A model generated the notes under the pieces. The model was not told the DNA's origin. It did no database searches and was given only the letters and a program-made list of their open reading frames with translations. Positions 52,652 through 60,905 of a stretch of 64,000 nucleotides of DNA are shown one piece after another (within the stretch, counting starts at the first letter, position 1; every line of letters begins with the position of its first letter). Location of the stretch: contig NZ_CP047189.1 of assembly GCF_030440575.1 (NCBI RefSeq), positions 868,001 to 932,000 of the forward strand, written 5' to 3'. The translations under genes and the position numbers were made by a program. The DNA is from Corynebacterium ciconiae DSM 44920. Lineage in GTDB: Bacteria; Actinomycetota; Actinomycetes; Mycobacteriales; Mycobacteriaceae.

Positions 52652-53596
52652 ATGAGCACCACAGTGCATGCGATAAGCCCCCTCGACGGGGTCACCGTCA
52701 TGGCCGTTCACGCCCATCCCGATGATGAGGCGATCTGGACCGGCGGGCTGCTTGCTCATCTCGCTCGCCGAGGAGCGAATGTCATCGTGGTCACCTGCAC
52801 CTTAGGTGAGCAAGGCGAGGTGATCGGCGAGCCTTATCAGAACCTAGTGGCCGATCACGCCGACCAGCTCGGCGGTTTCAGAATCCGCGAGCTCAGCGCG
52901 TCCCTCGCAGCCCTCGGCGTGCGGGGAGTCCACCTCGGTGCGGTGGGGCAGTGGCGCGACTCCGGCATGGCTGGGGATCCTTCGGCGGATCACCCTCGTG
53001 CTTTTGTGAACAATCTTGATCAGGCCACCGAGCAGCTGCGGGCGCTCATTGACGAGCACCGCCCCGATCTACTCGTTACCTATGGTCCAGACGGCGGCTA
53101 TGGCCACCCAGATCACATCGCCGCCCACACCATCACCCATCGCGCCGCCCCCGCCGACACCCGCATTCTGTGGGCTGTGACCCTCGAGGAAGACCTTGAG
53201 GCCGGTTTCGCCGGAATCCACAGCATCCCCGATACGTGGCGCCGCGCCGACGCCGAGATCGCCCGGGTGGCGACCGCGGATCTTCGACTGACACTCAGCC
53301 AAGAGGAGCTGGCGTGCAAGGTAGCGGCGATGAAGGCGCACGCCACTCAGCTATGGATCGCCGATGGGCACACCAGCGCCACCAATCCCATTGCCGCCTA
53401 CGCCCAGGCAGAAACGCCAGTGTTCGCCCTGTCTAATCTCATTGCTCAGCCGATCACTGCCTCCGAGGCCTACCAGATTGGTGCCGGCCCGCAGCTGCCC
53501 GCGGGCGCGAAAGATCTGCTCGATGGGCTTGGATGTGCCGAGGAGGGTGGCGTGGTGGCGTCGATAAGCGCACAGCATGAGCGGGAAAAGGAGTAA
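52652..53596 (+). CDS. mshB: GlcNAc-Ins deacetylase (MshB), mycothiol synthesis
   Basis: A zinc-dependent deacetylase that removes the acetyl group from GlcNAc-inositol, a step in making mycothiol, the actinobacterial thiol. The 314 residues show AHPDDE at 21-26 (zinc ligands His and Asp) and GPDGGYGHPDHIAAH, which carries the third ligand. The start lies 9 bp after lpqW. An exact copy of the dispersed repeat encodes VASISA nine codons before the end of the protein, beyond conserved sequence. Confidence 0.93.
   Translation: MSTTVHAISPLDGVTVMAVHAHPDDEAIWTGGLLAHLARRGANVIVVTCTLGEQGEVIGEPYQNLVADHADQLGGFRIRELSASLAALGVRGVHLGAVGQWRDSGMAGDPSADHPRAFVNNLDQATEQLRALIDEHRPDLLVTYGPDGGYGHPDHIAAHTITHRAAPADTRILWAVTLEEDLEAGFAGIHSIPDTWRRADAEIARVATADLRLTLSQEELACKVAAMKAHATQLWIADGHTSATNPIAAYAQAETPVFALSNLIAQPITASEAYQIGAGPQLPAGAKDLLDGLGCAEEGGVVASISAQHEREKE
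53554..53569 (+). repeat. dispersed 16-bp repeat, exact copy
   Basis: In the last codons of mshB, read in the frame VASIS. Confidence 0.75.
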
Positions 53597-53599
53597 GGG

Positions 53600-54043
53600 A
53601 TGAAGTGGAGCCATCCGGAGAAATACACCTACTCGCAGCACAGCGCGGGAGAAATCGCAGTTGGGGTGCTGTGGCTATCGGTGGGATCGATCGTGTCGGT
53701 GCTGCTGGAGGTGGTGTATCTGAGCACCTGGATCACCCTGCCGGGTGGCACGAAGTTTCCCTTTCCCTACACCATTGTGATCGCGTTCTTCTTTACAAGG
53801 GCGCTCACCCGGACGGCGCGGCTGTGGACAGAAAACCTCCTTGTGGCCGCGATTCCCGCCAGCGTGTGGGTACTGGGTTATTTAATCCTAACTTTTTCCG
53901 TCTCGGTGACGGGGGATATGCTTGTCGGGTCTAGTGTGCTCTCGGTGGTGCTCCTATTCGCTGGAATCGCGGGCGGCCTCATGCCGCTGTTTACACCCAG
54001 CCCTAGGCCGCCGCGCCCCGAGGCACACCCCACACATCCATAG
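53600..54043 (+). CDS. conserved membrane protein between mshB and fdxC
   Basis: A 147-residue protein with four predicted membrane segments (about 18-40, 56-68, 80-100, 106-128) and a proline-rich tail. It starts 3 bp after the mshB stop. A membrane protein sits at the same place in mycobacteria (Rv1171 position), so it is a conserved member of the locus; its role is unknown. Confidence 0.75.
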   Translation: MKWSHPEKYTYSQHSAGEIAVGVLWLSVGSIVSVLLEVVYLSTWITLPGGTKFPFPYTIVIAFFFTRALTRTARLWTENLLVAAIPASVWVLGYLILTFSVSVTGDMLVGSSVLSVVLLFAGIAGGLMPLFTPSPRPPRPEAHPTHP

Positions 54044-54072
54044 TTCTCACACATTTTCAGGAGTTAGCTCAC

Positions 54073-54390
54073 ATGACGTACACCATCGCCCAGCCTTGCG
54101 TCGACGTGATGGACCGGGCGTGCGTGGAAGAATGCCCGGTGGACTGCATCTACGAGGGCAAGCGTTCCCTCTACATCCACCCGGATGAGTGCGTGGACTG
54201 CGGCGCCTGCGAGCCGGTGTGTCCCGTGGAGGCTATTTTCTACGAGGACGACGTGCCGGATGAGTGGATCGAGTACAACGACGCCAACGCTGCGTTCTTT
54301 GATGATCTCGGCTCGCCCGGCGGCGCTGCTAAGCTCGGCGCTCAAGACTTCGATCCGCCGCTGGTGGCTGAGCTGCCGCCCCAGGCTTAA
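54073..54390 (+). CDS. fdxC: 7Fe ferredoxin (FdxC)
   Basis: A 105-residue soluble electron carrier. The cysteine pattern C9-x7-C17-x3-C21 and C40-x2-C43-x2-C46-x3-C50 matches [3Fe-4S]/[4Fe-4S] ferredoxins: C9, C17, C50 for the 3Fe cluster and C21, C40, C43, C46 for the 4Fe cluster; C25 is extra. An acidic C-terminal tail is typical of the actinobacterial type. CAGGAG lies before the ATG. dapC follows 22 bp later. Confidence 0.94.
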   Translation: MTYTIAQPCVDVMDRACVEECPVDCIYEGKRSLYIHPDECVDCGACEPVCPVEAIFYEDDVPDEWIEYNDANAAFFDDLGSPGGAAKLGAQDFDPPLVAELPPQA

Positions 54391-54412
54391 GCCCACGAGG
54401 GAGGCAATCGCA

Positions 54413-55552
54413 GTGACCGCGCGTTCTCGTCAGCCCCTGGCCGCCCGACTTCCCGCCTTCCCGTGGGATAGCCTCGGCCCGATCATCGAGCGCGCCCACG
54501 CTCACCCCGATGGCGCTATCGACCTCACCGTCGGCTCGCCGGTCGATCCCGTAGCCGAGCCGATCGCAGCCTCCCTCAGCGCGCACGCCAACCATCCGGG
54601 CTATCCGCCGACTCTGGGCACGCCCGCGCTTATCGACGCCATCTCGCAGTCCTTGCACCGCCGCTACGGCATTAGCGCGCTGCCTCACAACGCGATTGTG
54701 CCGGTGGTGGGGACCAAAGAACTCATCGCGCAGCTACCGTGGCTGCTCGGGCTAGGCCCCGATCACCGCATCGCCGTGCCAGCCATTGCTTATCCCACCT
54801 ATGACATCGCCGCTAGGCTATGCGGGGCTCGGGCGGTAGTGGCCGAGGAAGTGGAGGAGATCATCGCCTCGGATGCGGATCTCGTCTACATCAACTCCCC
54901 GTCTAATCCCACGGGTCGTGTGCGCAGCGCTGCCGAGCTGTGCGAGATTGTGGCATGGGCCCGCGAGACAGGGGCGATCATTGCCTCCGATGAGTGCTAT
55001 CTCGGCCTAGACTTCTCCGGGCGCGCGCGCTCGATCGCCCACCCCGAGGTATGCGGGGGATCGCTGGACAATCTCATAGCCATCCACTCGCTGTCCAAAA
55101 CCTCCAACATGGCCTCTTACCGCGCCGGCTTCATCTTCGGCGAGCAGAGCGCCATGTCTGAGGTGGCCGAGGTACGCAAACACTGCGGCCTCTCGCTGCC
55201 TTGGGCCGTGCAGCACGCTATGGTGACAGCGCTGAATAGCGACGAGCACGAGCAGGCGCAACACAAGGTGTATCGCCGCCGCCGGGAGCTACTACGCAGC
55301 AGCCTTGAGGCGGCGGGACTGCAGGTGGATTACTCCGAAGCGGGGCTGTATCTGTGGGTCACCCAAGACCGCAGCGCCGAAGAGACGATTGCAGCCTTCG
55401 CTGATCTTGGGATCATCACCGCTCCTGGCACCTTTTATGGCGACAATGAGCAGTGCCGTAGCCATGTTCGGCTCTCCATTACCGCCAGCGACAATGCGAT
55501 CGAGGAGGCCGCCCGGCGTCTCGCCGGAGGGGTGGGCTGCGCGCCCAGCTGA
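54413..55552 (+). CDS. dapC: succinyldiaminopimelate aminotransferase (DapC)
   Basis: A PLP enzyme of the succinylase branch of lysine/diaminopimelate synthesis. The 379 residues include SPSNPTGRVRSA, IIASDECYLGLDF and the Schiff-base lysine in HSLSKTSNMASYRAGF. Its place after fdxC matches dapC in corynebacteria and mycobacteria. The GTG at 54413 has GGGAGG 8 nt upstream. A 15/16 copy of the dispersed repeat encodes ALIDAI. Confidence 0.93.
   Translation: MTARSRQPLAARLPAFPWDSLGPIIERAHAHPDGAIDLTVGSPVDPVAEPIAASLSAHANHPGYPPTLGTPALIDAISQSLHRRYGISALPHNAIVPVVGTKELIAQLPWLLGLGPDHRIAVPAIAYPTYDIAARLCGARAVVAEEVEEIIASDADLVYINSPSNPTGRVRSAAELCEIVAWARETGAIIASDECYLGLDFSGRARSIAHPEVCGGSLDNLIAIHSLSKTSNMASYRAGFIFGEQSAMSEVAEVRKHCGLSLPWAVQHAMVTALNSDEHEQAQHKVYRRRRELLRSSLEAAGLQVDYSEAGLYLWVTQDRSAEETIAAFADLGIITAPGTFYGDNEQCRSHVRLSITASDNAIEEAARRLAGGVGCAPS
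54628..54643 (-). repeat. dispersed 16-bp repeat, 15/16 match
   Basis: Minus orientation inside dapC, encoding ALIDAI. Confidence 0.6.
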
Positions 55553-55621
55553 GCGCATACAACGTCGCTCCGGCGCTAGTGGTGAGACGTCGGATGATTC
55601 CAAATCCGTGCGGCGCACCGA

Positions 55622-55627
55622 GTACAC
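55622..55627 (+). promoter_or_regulatory. candidate -10 of GtrA-family gene
   Basis: TACACT preceded by GAG lies about 75 nt before the GTG start; no clear -35. Confidence 0.3.
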
Positions 55628-55701
55628 TCTGGATGAACACCAGCGGGCATCATTGCGCGCTGTGCCCGTAATCAACTAGGCCTTCGCTAGGGGAGAAAGT
55701 A

Positions 55702-56280
55702 GTGAGTAACCACCAGGTAGCCCAGCCGCTCGGCGGCTCGGGGTCCGCGCGCTATCGCCGCAATCTCCGCCAGTTTGTGAAATTCGGCATCGTCGGCGCC
55801 TCGGGTGTGGTGGTGAACTTTGTCACCGTGGTGGTGGTGAAGAAGATCCTCGATGGAGGCTTCGGTATCCATGAGGAAGACGCCGCGATGAACCTCTTGG
55901 GCACCCAGTTTCACCTCCGCTGGTTCCACATCATCTTGACTATCGCCTTCCTCGTGGCCAACATGTCGAACTTTCAGCTCAACCGGATGTGGACCTTCCG
56001 TAGCTCCCACCGTCCCTCGTGGCTCAAGCAATTTATCCCCTTCCTCATTGCCGGACTCGGCGCGCTGGTAGTCACGCAGGTGGTCAGCACCCTGCTCATC
56101 AATCCGGAATCCCCACTGGCATTGCCTTCTGATATCTTCGACGGCTCCACTGGGCTGCGCACCAAGCTCTATTGGGCGGCTCTGGCGGGCACGGCGGTGG
56201 CGATGCCCGTGAACTTCGTGGTGAACAAGCTCTGGACGTTCAGGAAAACCCGGGTGGTCATCGAACAGCCGCCGATCTAG
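55702..56280 (+). CDS. GtrA-family membrane protein
   Basis: A 192-residue protein with four membrane segments (about 26-48, 72-92, 106-126, 152-172). FVKFGIVGASGVVVNF and the twin motifs NFQLNRMWTF and NFVVNKLWTF are the GtrA signature. Family members move or present polyprenyl-linked sugars in cell-envelope glycan synthesis, including arabinogalactan in mycolata. The GTG start has GGGGAGA about 7 nt upstream. It is the last plus-strand gene before a strong terminator. Confidence 0.88.
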   Translation: MSNHQVAQPLGGSGSARYRRNLRQFVKFGIVGASGVVVNFVTVVVVKKILDGGFGIHEEDAAMNLLGTQFHLRWFHIILTIAFLVANMSNFQLNRMWTFRSSHRPSWLKQFIPFLIAGLGALVVTQVVSTLLINPESPLALPSDIFDGSTGLRTKLYWAALAGTAVAMPVNFVVNKLWTFRKTRVVIEQPPI

Positions 56281-56322
56281 CCCAGCCCTTCCGCGGGGGC
56301 ATGTATGTTGCCCGCATACGCT

Positions 56323-56364
56323 CACACCCCGAGAGACCAGTGAAAACTGGTGTCTCGGGGTGTG
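56323..56364. terminator. long bidirectional terminator
   Basis: A 19-bp stem with one mismatch (CACACCCCGAGA..CCAGT) capped by a GAAA loop, between the GtrA-like gene and the convergent permease gene. Confidence 0.8.
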
Positions 56365-56428
56365 GTGCGTGCGGCATAGGCGGCAGCGATGGTCACTGCC
56401 GCACTCTGCTGCGTAGTGCGACGTAGCG

Positions 56429-57802
56429 TCAGCGGGTGCGGGCCGAGCTGCGGGTGAGGAAGGACAGGCCGATCAGGCCCACCGTCAGCACCGTCACGGA
56501 GGTGACTTGGGGGCGGGAGGAGGCGTCGAAAAGCATGAGGATGGTCAGCCCAGCCAGCATGGCGAGGGTGAGCCAGCCGAGCCACGGATAGCCCCACATA
56601 CGTACCGAAATTTCCTTATTGCGCTCCATTTCTGGGTGCAGCTTCAGGTAGCTGGCCACGATGAAGCCCCAAATAACGATGAGGCAGCCGCCGACAGCGT
56701 TGAAGAGGAACTCCAGCAGACCGGCAGGGTTCCACCACTGCAAGGCGACAGAGCCGAAGGCGAAGACCACCGAGAGGATCACGGCGAGCATCGGCACCTG
56801 GTTGCTGCCGCTGAGAGAACGAAACGCCTTCGGGGCGTAGCCACGCTGGGCGAGGGAGTAAACAAAGCGCGAGGTGGCGTAGATCTGGGCGTTGAACGCG
56901 GACAGCAAGGCCAACACAATCACGGCCTCCATGAAGCCCACGGTGCCGGGGATGTTCGCCATGCTCAAAATGATGGTGAAGGGCGAATCTGCCGCTGAGT
57001 CGGCGCCGCCGATGCGGGAGTAGGGAAGCAGGAAGCAGATCACCAGCACTGCGCCCAAGTAGAACACGGAGATGCGCCAGATCACCGAACGCACCGCCAC
57101 CCGAATGGACTCGCGAGGCTTCTCGGACTCGGCCGCGGCGATGGTGACGATCTCAATACCGCCGAAGGCGAAGGCCACGGCGAGCAGGCCGGCAGCAATT
57201 CCCGAGATGCCATTAGGGGCGAAGCCGGAATCGCTGAAATTCGACAGCCCCACAGCCTCGTGCCCAGGCAACCAGCCGAGGATCATGAGCACACCCACGA
57301 CGAGGAAGAAAATGATCACGGCCACCTTGATGAAGGCGAACCAGAACTCGAACTCGCCGAAGCCGCGCACCGCGGCCAAGTTCACGACCGCGAAGAACAC
57401 AACGCAGACCAGCGCAGGAATCCACGGAGCCACACCGAACCAGGCGCCCATGATGGCGGCGGCGCCGGTCATCTCGGCCCCCATCACCATGGTGAGCATG
57501 AACCAATACATCCAGCCCAAGGTGAAACCGGCCCAGTGTCCGAAGGCCATCTCGGCGTATTCGGAGAAGGAGCCCGAACGCGGGCGCGCAGCGGAGAGCT
57601 CGCCGAGCATCTGCATCACAAACACCACGATGATGCCGGCGACGATATAGGCCAAAAGCACCGCTGGGCCGGCGGCCTTGATGCCCACTCCGGTGCCAAG
57701 GAAGAGTCCCGCACCAATGGCGGAGCCAAGCCCCATCATGGTCAGGTGACGGGTTTTTAAGCCTGAGCCGAGTTCATTCTCAGCTGTGTCCACGGTAGTC
57801 AT
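56429..57802 (-). CDS. amino acid permease (APC superfamily, AAT family)
   Basis: A 457-residue importer with 12 membrane segments. The AAT signature region is clear near the N-terminus (RHLTMMGLGSAIGAGLFLGT, then SFSEYAEMAFGHWAGFTLGW), as is FAFGGIEIVTIAAAESEKPR. AroP, CycA, LysP and GabP types share these motifs. The position beside dapD resembles the aroP-like permease in C. glutamicum, but the substrate cannot be read from sequence. Confidence 0.88.
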   Translation of the reverse strand: MTTVDTAENELGSGLKTRHLTMMGLGSAIGAGLFLGTGVGIKAAGPAVLLAYIVAGIIVVFVMQMLGELSAARPRSGSFSEYAEMAFGHWAGFTLGWMYWFMLTMVMGAEMTGAAAIMGAWFGVAPWIPALVCVVFFAVVNLAAVRGFGEFEFWFAFIKVAVIIFFLVVGVLMILGWLPGHEAVGLSNFSDSGFAPNGISGIAAGLLAVAFAFGGIEIVTIAAAESEKPRESIRVAVRSVIWRISVFYLGAVLVICFLLPYSRIGGADSAADSPFTIILSMANIPGTVGFMEAVIVLALLSAFNAQIYATSRFVYSLAQRGYAPKAFRSLSGSNQVPMLAVILSVVFAFGSVALQWWNPAGLLEFLFNAVGGCLIVIWGFIVASYLKLHPEMERNKEISVRMWGYPWLGWLTLAMLAGLTILMLFDASSRPQVTSVTVLTVGLIGLSFLTRSSARTR

Positions 57803-57904
57803 GGTTAGTTAGCGTATTACACTCCGTACCGCTCGGTACAGCATCCGCCTGTTGCTGCATCACATAGGGGGAGGACGCAGCCGTGGATGATGCCGGTGGT
57901 GAGG

Positions 57905-58924
57905 CTAATAGATACCTGAAAATTCGCTGTTATAGCCCGGCGGATCCTGCTGTGGGGCCTGAGAAGCCACGATCGTTCCAGCACTGGCCGCGCAGCGCAC
58001 CGTCCAGTTATTGCCGCCACCCATATCGGCGGCGGTGCCCCACCGGCCTTCGTCGATGGGCTCGCCGGGCTGGGGGAGAGCACCGTCGAAGAACAGCACC
58101 GGGGTGTGCGGCTCAAGCACCACGCCATTGCCGATGCTGCAGTGATCGCCCAAATCGAGCCCGATGACCCCGGCGCTGACCCCAAGGGTGCAGCTTTCGC
58201 CGATGCTGGTGGGCACGCGCGGATTGGTCTCGCTGCGTCCGGCCATCACGATGGCGGCCAAGCCCACTCGAGTGTTTTCCCCGATGACGGTGCCGGAGGA
58301 CATACGGCCCTCGATCTTGGAAGGGCCGAGCGAACCTGAGTTAAAAGAGACGAAGCCTTCCCGCAGTACCGAGGTGCCGGGGGCGAGATAGGCGCCGAGT
58401 CGCACCCGTTCGGCCTCGGCGATGCGCACCCCAGAAGGCACCACATAGTCCACCATGCGGGGCAGGCGATCGACGCCATACACGTGAATCAGGCCGCGAG
58501 AGCGCAAGGAGGTGCGCACAAACTCGAAATTATCGGGCAGGCAGGGGCCCTTGTTGGTCCAGACCACGGTGGAGAGAAGATCGAGCACCCCATCCATGTT
58601 GATCTCGTGCGGCCGCACGATCCGGTGCGAAAGCAGGTGCAGGCGCAAAAACACATCGTGGGCATCCAAGGCCGGCTGAGAAAGATCACGGATGGTGGTG
58701 GACACCGCGACTTGCTCCACCATGCGGTCTTCGTCAATACGCACAAGCGAGAGCATTTTCGGGGTGAGCCGGTGTGCCCCGAGACGAGTGGTACCGGAGG
58801 TGGCAGGCACAGCGGGAGAGTCGAGATCTATGACGAGCTCAGGGTGTGGATACCAGGTGTCGAGAACAGTTCCATCCATCGCGATATTTGCAATTCCCAC
58901 TGCAGTGGCACCATGTGTGAGCAT
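57905..58924 (-). CDS. dapD: tetrahydrodipicolinate N-succinyltransferase (DapD)
   Basis: Uses succinyl-CoA to acylate tetrahydrodipicolinate, the step before DapC. The actinobacterial form is recognisable: RLHLLSHRIVRPHEINMDG, VVWTNKGPC, RMVDYVVPSGVRI, RLGAYLAPGTSV, then left-handed beta-helix hexapeptide turns (SCTLGVSAGVIGLDLGDHC). At 339 residues it is longer than the 297-residue C. glutamicum DapD as I remember it, and its IANIAMDGTVLDTWYP start may be closer to a second paralogue there. The ATG at 58924 has AGGATGAG upstream. It is divergent from the LOG-family gene. Confidence 0.88.
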   Translation of the reverse strand: MLTHGATAVGIANIAMDGTVLDTWYPHPELVIDLDSPAVPATSGTTRLGAHRLTPKMLSLVRIDEDRMVEQVAVSTTIRDLSQPALDAHDVFLRLHLLSHRIVRPHEINMDGVLDLLSTVVWTNKGPCLPDNFEFVRTSLRSRGLIHVYGVDRLPRMVDYVVPSGVRIAEAERVRLGAYLAPGTSVLREGFVSFNSGSLGPSKIEGRMSSGTVIGENTRVGLAAIVMAGRSETNPRVPTSIGESCTLGVSAGVIGLDLGDHCSIGNGVVLEPHTPVLFFDGALPQPGEPIDEGRWGTAADMGGGNNWTVRCAASAGTIVASQAPQQDPPGYNSEFSGIY

Positions 58925-59151
58925 GAGTCTCATCCTACCTACCGGCCAGGGGCGAGATAGACACGGGTGGAGCTGGCAGCGGAGGTGAGCGCCCTGCTGG
59001 CGGCAGCCTGCAGGGCGCACGTGGCGGGGAGTAGCCTTGAGCCTCGCAGTAGTGGCGTGGCTTCGCTCAGGTGCCGCTTTGGGGGCGGCCGCGCAAACGC
59101 TAGTGTGAACAGCAGAAATACCCCGCGTATGGAAAGAATGGATTGAGCTAG

Positions 59152-59931
59152 ATGACCCGTGAGACCACCCCCGCTTCCAGCCGAGCCCGCGGACTCCGCG
59201 GCCCAGTGCTGATGCGCCAGAACGCTCCGCAGGATTCCACCACCGACCAGCGTTTGCTGGATCACTGCGCCGATGCCGATTGGCTGCATACCGACCCGTG
59301 GCGAGTGCTGCGCATTCAATCCGAATTTGTCGAAGGATTCGGCGCTTTGGCAGAGCTGCCGCCGGCCGTTACGGTCTTCGGCTCTGCCCGCACCGCCCCT
59401 GATCATCCCTACTACGCATTAGGGCGCGAACTCGGGGCGAAGCTCGCCGAGGCCGGCTACGCGGTGATTACCGGCGGCGGACCTGGGCTGATGGAAGCCA
59501 CCAACCGTGGTTGCAGCGACGCCGAAGGGCTAAGCGTGGGCCTCGGCATTGAGCTGCCTCACGAGCAGCACCTGAACGAATGGGTCGATCTGGGCCTCAA
59601 CTTCCGTTACTTCTTCGTGCGCAAGACGATGCTGTTCAAGTACACCCAAGCCTTCGTCTGCCTGCCCGGGGGCTTCGGCACTCTTGATGAGCTTTTCGAA
59701 GCGCTCGTGCTTACCCAAACCGGCAAAATCACCAACTATCCGATCGTGCTCATCGGCACCGAGTTCTGGGCCCCGTTGAAGCAGTGGATGCTGGACCGGG
59801 TGATCGAGGAGGGCTTCATCGACGAAGACGATGTTGACCGTTTCATCATCACCGACGACATCGACACCGCCGTACGTCACATCACCTGCGCCCACGGCGA
59901 GCCTGGTGAACCTAGTGCGCCGCAAGCCTAA
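59152..59931 (+). CDS. LOG-family protein (TIGR00730, putative nucleotide ribohydrolase)
   Basis: A 259-residue Rossmann-like protein. GGGPGLMEATNRG and the catalytic PGGFGTLDELFE are both intact. Family members cleave nucleoside 5'-monophosphates, including cytokinin ribotides in plants and Rv1205 in M. tuberculosis; other members are mis-annotated as lysine decarboxylase. The same order (LOG gene, folP2, gpgS, DUF3117) occurs in mycobacteria. An N-terminal extension of about 60 residues precedes the domain. Confidence 0.88.
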   Translation: MTRETTPASSRARGLRGPVLMRQNAPQDSTTDQRLLDHCADADWLHTDPWRVLRIQSEFVEGFGALAELPPAVTVFGSARTAPDHPYYALGRELGAKLAEAGYAVITGGGPGLMEATNRGCSDAEGLSVGLGIELPHEQHLNEWVDLGLNFRYFFVRKTMLFKYTQAFVCLPGGFGTLDELFEALVLTQTGKITNYPIVLIGTEFWAPLKQWMLDRVIEEGFIDEDDVDRFIITDDIDTAVRHITCAHGEPGEPSAPQA

Positions 59932-59976
59932 GCCTCGGCCCGCTGCCCTGTACCCACCTCCAGCAGAAAACACTGT

Positions 59977-60846
59977 GTGAGTTTTATGCCCTCTCTATCT
60001 TCCGCCTTTCGGCCCGGTCCGCTGCCGGCAATCATGGCGATCATCAATCGCACTCCAGATTCTTTCTACGACAAGGGGGCAACGTTTAGTGATGACGCCG
60101 CTCTCGCCCGCATCGACCGCGTGGTAGAGCAGGGGGCAACGATTCTCGATATCGGCGGGGTGAAAGCCGGGCCTGGCGAGTTCGTCTCGGCGGCGGAGGA
60201 AATTGACCGCGTGGTACCGATGATTGCCGCCGCTCACCGGCGCCACCCTGATGTGGCGATCTCGGTGGATACGTGGCGCACCGAGGTGGCGCGGGCGGCC
60301 GTGGAGGCTGGTGCGAGCCTGATCAATGACACCTGGGCCGGGGTGGATTCCGAGCTGGTCGAGCTCGCAGGGGAGAAGAAAGCGGGATATGTCTGCTCCC
60401 ATACGGGCGGTCAGCGCCCTCGGACACGGCCGCACCGGGTGCGTTATGACGATGTGGTTGCTGCCGTCATCGCCGAAACCAGTGCTCTTGCTGAGCGGGC
60501 CGTGGACTGTGGGGTACCGGAGGATAAGGTGCTCATCGATCCCACCCACGACTTCGGCAAAAATACCTACCATGGCTTAGAGCTCTTGCGGCGTATCGAT
60601 GAGATCGTGGCTACCGGTTGGCCGGTGCTCATGGCGCTGTCGAACAAGGATTTCGTGGGCGAGACCACCGGCCGTGAGGTGGATCAGCGCGTGGCGGGCA
60701 CCCTTGCCGCCACCGCTCATGCCGCGGCCCACGGGGTGGCGGCCTTTCGAGTACACCAAGTGAGCGACACTGTGGATGTCACCCGCATGATGGCTGCGAT
60801 CGCGGGGGAGGTGGCCCCACTGCGAGCCCAGCGAGGACTGATCTAA
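59977..60846 (+). CDS. folP2: dihydropteroate synthase homologue (FolP2-like)
   Basis: A (beta-alpha)8 protein of 289 residues in the dihydropteroate synthase family. IMAIINRTPDSFYDKG and ILDIGGVKAGPG correspond to the two family signatures, but the latter lacks the usual ESTRPG of true DHPS. DPTHDFGKN and VLMALSNKDFVGE follow. The locus order matches mycobacterial folP2, whose product does not replace FolP1, so a different pterin-like substrate is possible. The start is GTG 59977 or ATG 59986; neither has a good ribosome-binding site. Confidence 0.88.
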   Translation: MSFMPSLSSAFRPGPLPAIMAIINRTPDSFYDKGATFSDDAALARIDRVVEQGATILDIGGVKAGPGEFVSAAEEIDRVVPMIAAAHRRHPDVAISVDTWRTEVARAAVEAGASLINDTWAGVDSELVELAGEKKAGYVCSHTGGQRPRTRPHRVRYDDVVAAVIAETSALAERAVDCGVPEDKVLIDPTHDFGKNTYHGLELLRRIDEIVATGWPVLMALSNKDFVGETTGREVDQRVAGTLAATAHAAAHGVAAFRVHQVSDTVDVTRMMAAIAGEVAPLRAQRGLI

Positions 60847-60892
60847 GTGCTCGATTAAGGCCGGAAAATCGTGTGTGTCTGGCTGATCCTGA

Positions 60893-60898
60893 TATAAC
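60893..60898 (+). promoter_or_regulatory. -10 element of leaderless gpgS
   Basis: TATAAC ends 7 nt before the gpgS ATG, leaving no room for a ribosome-binding site. Confidence 0.55.
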
Positions 60899-60905
60899 GA
60901 CTTGT

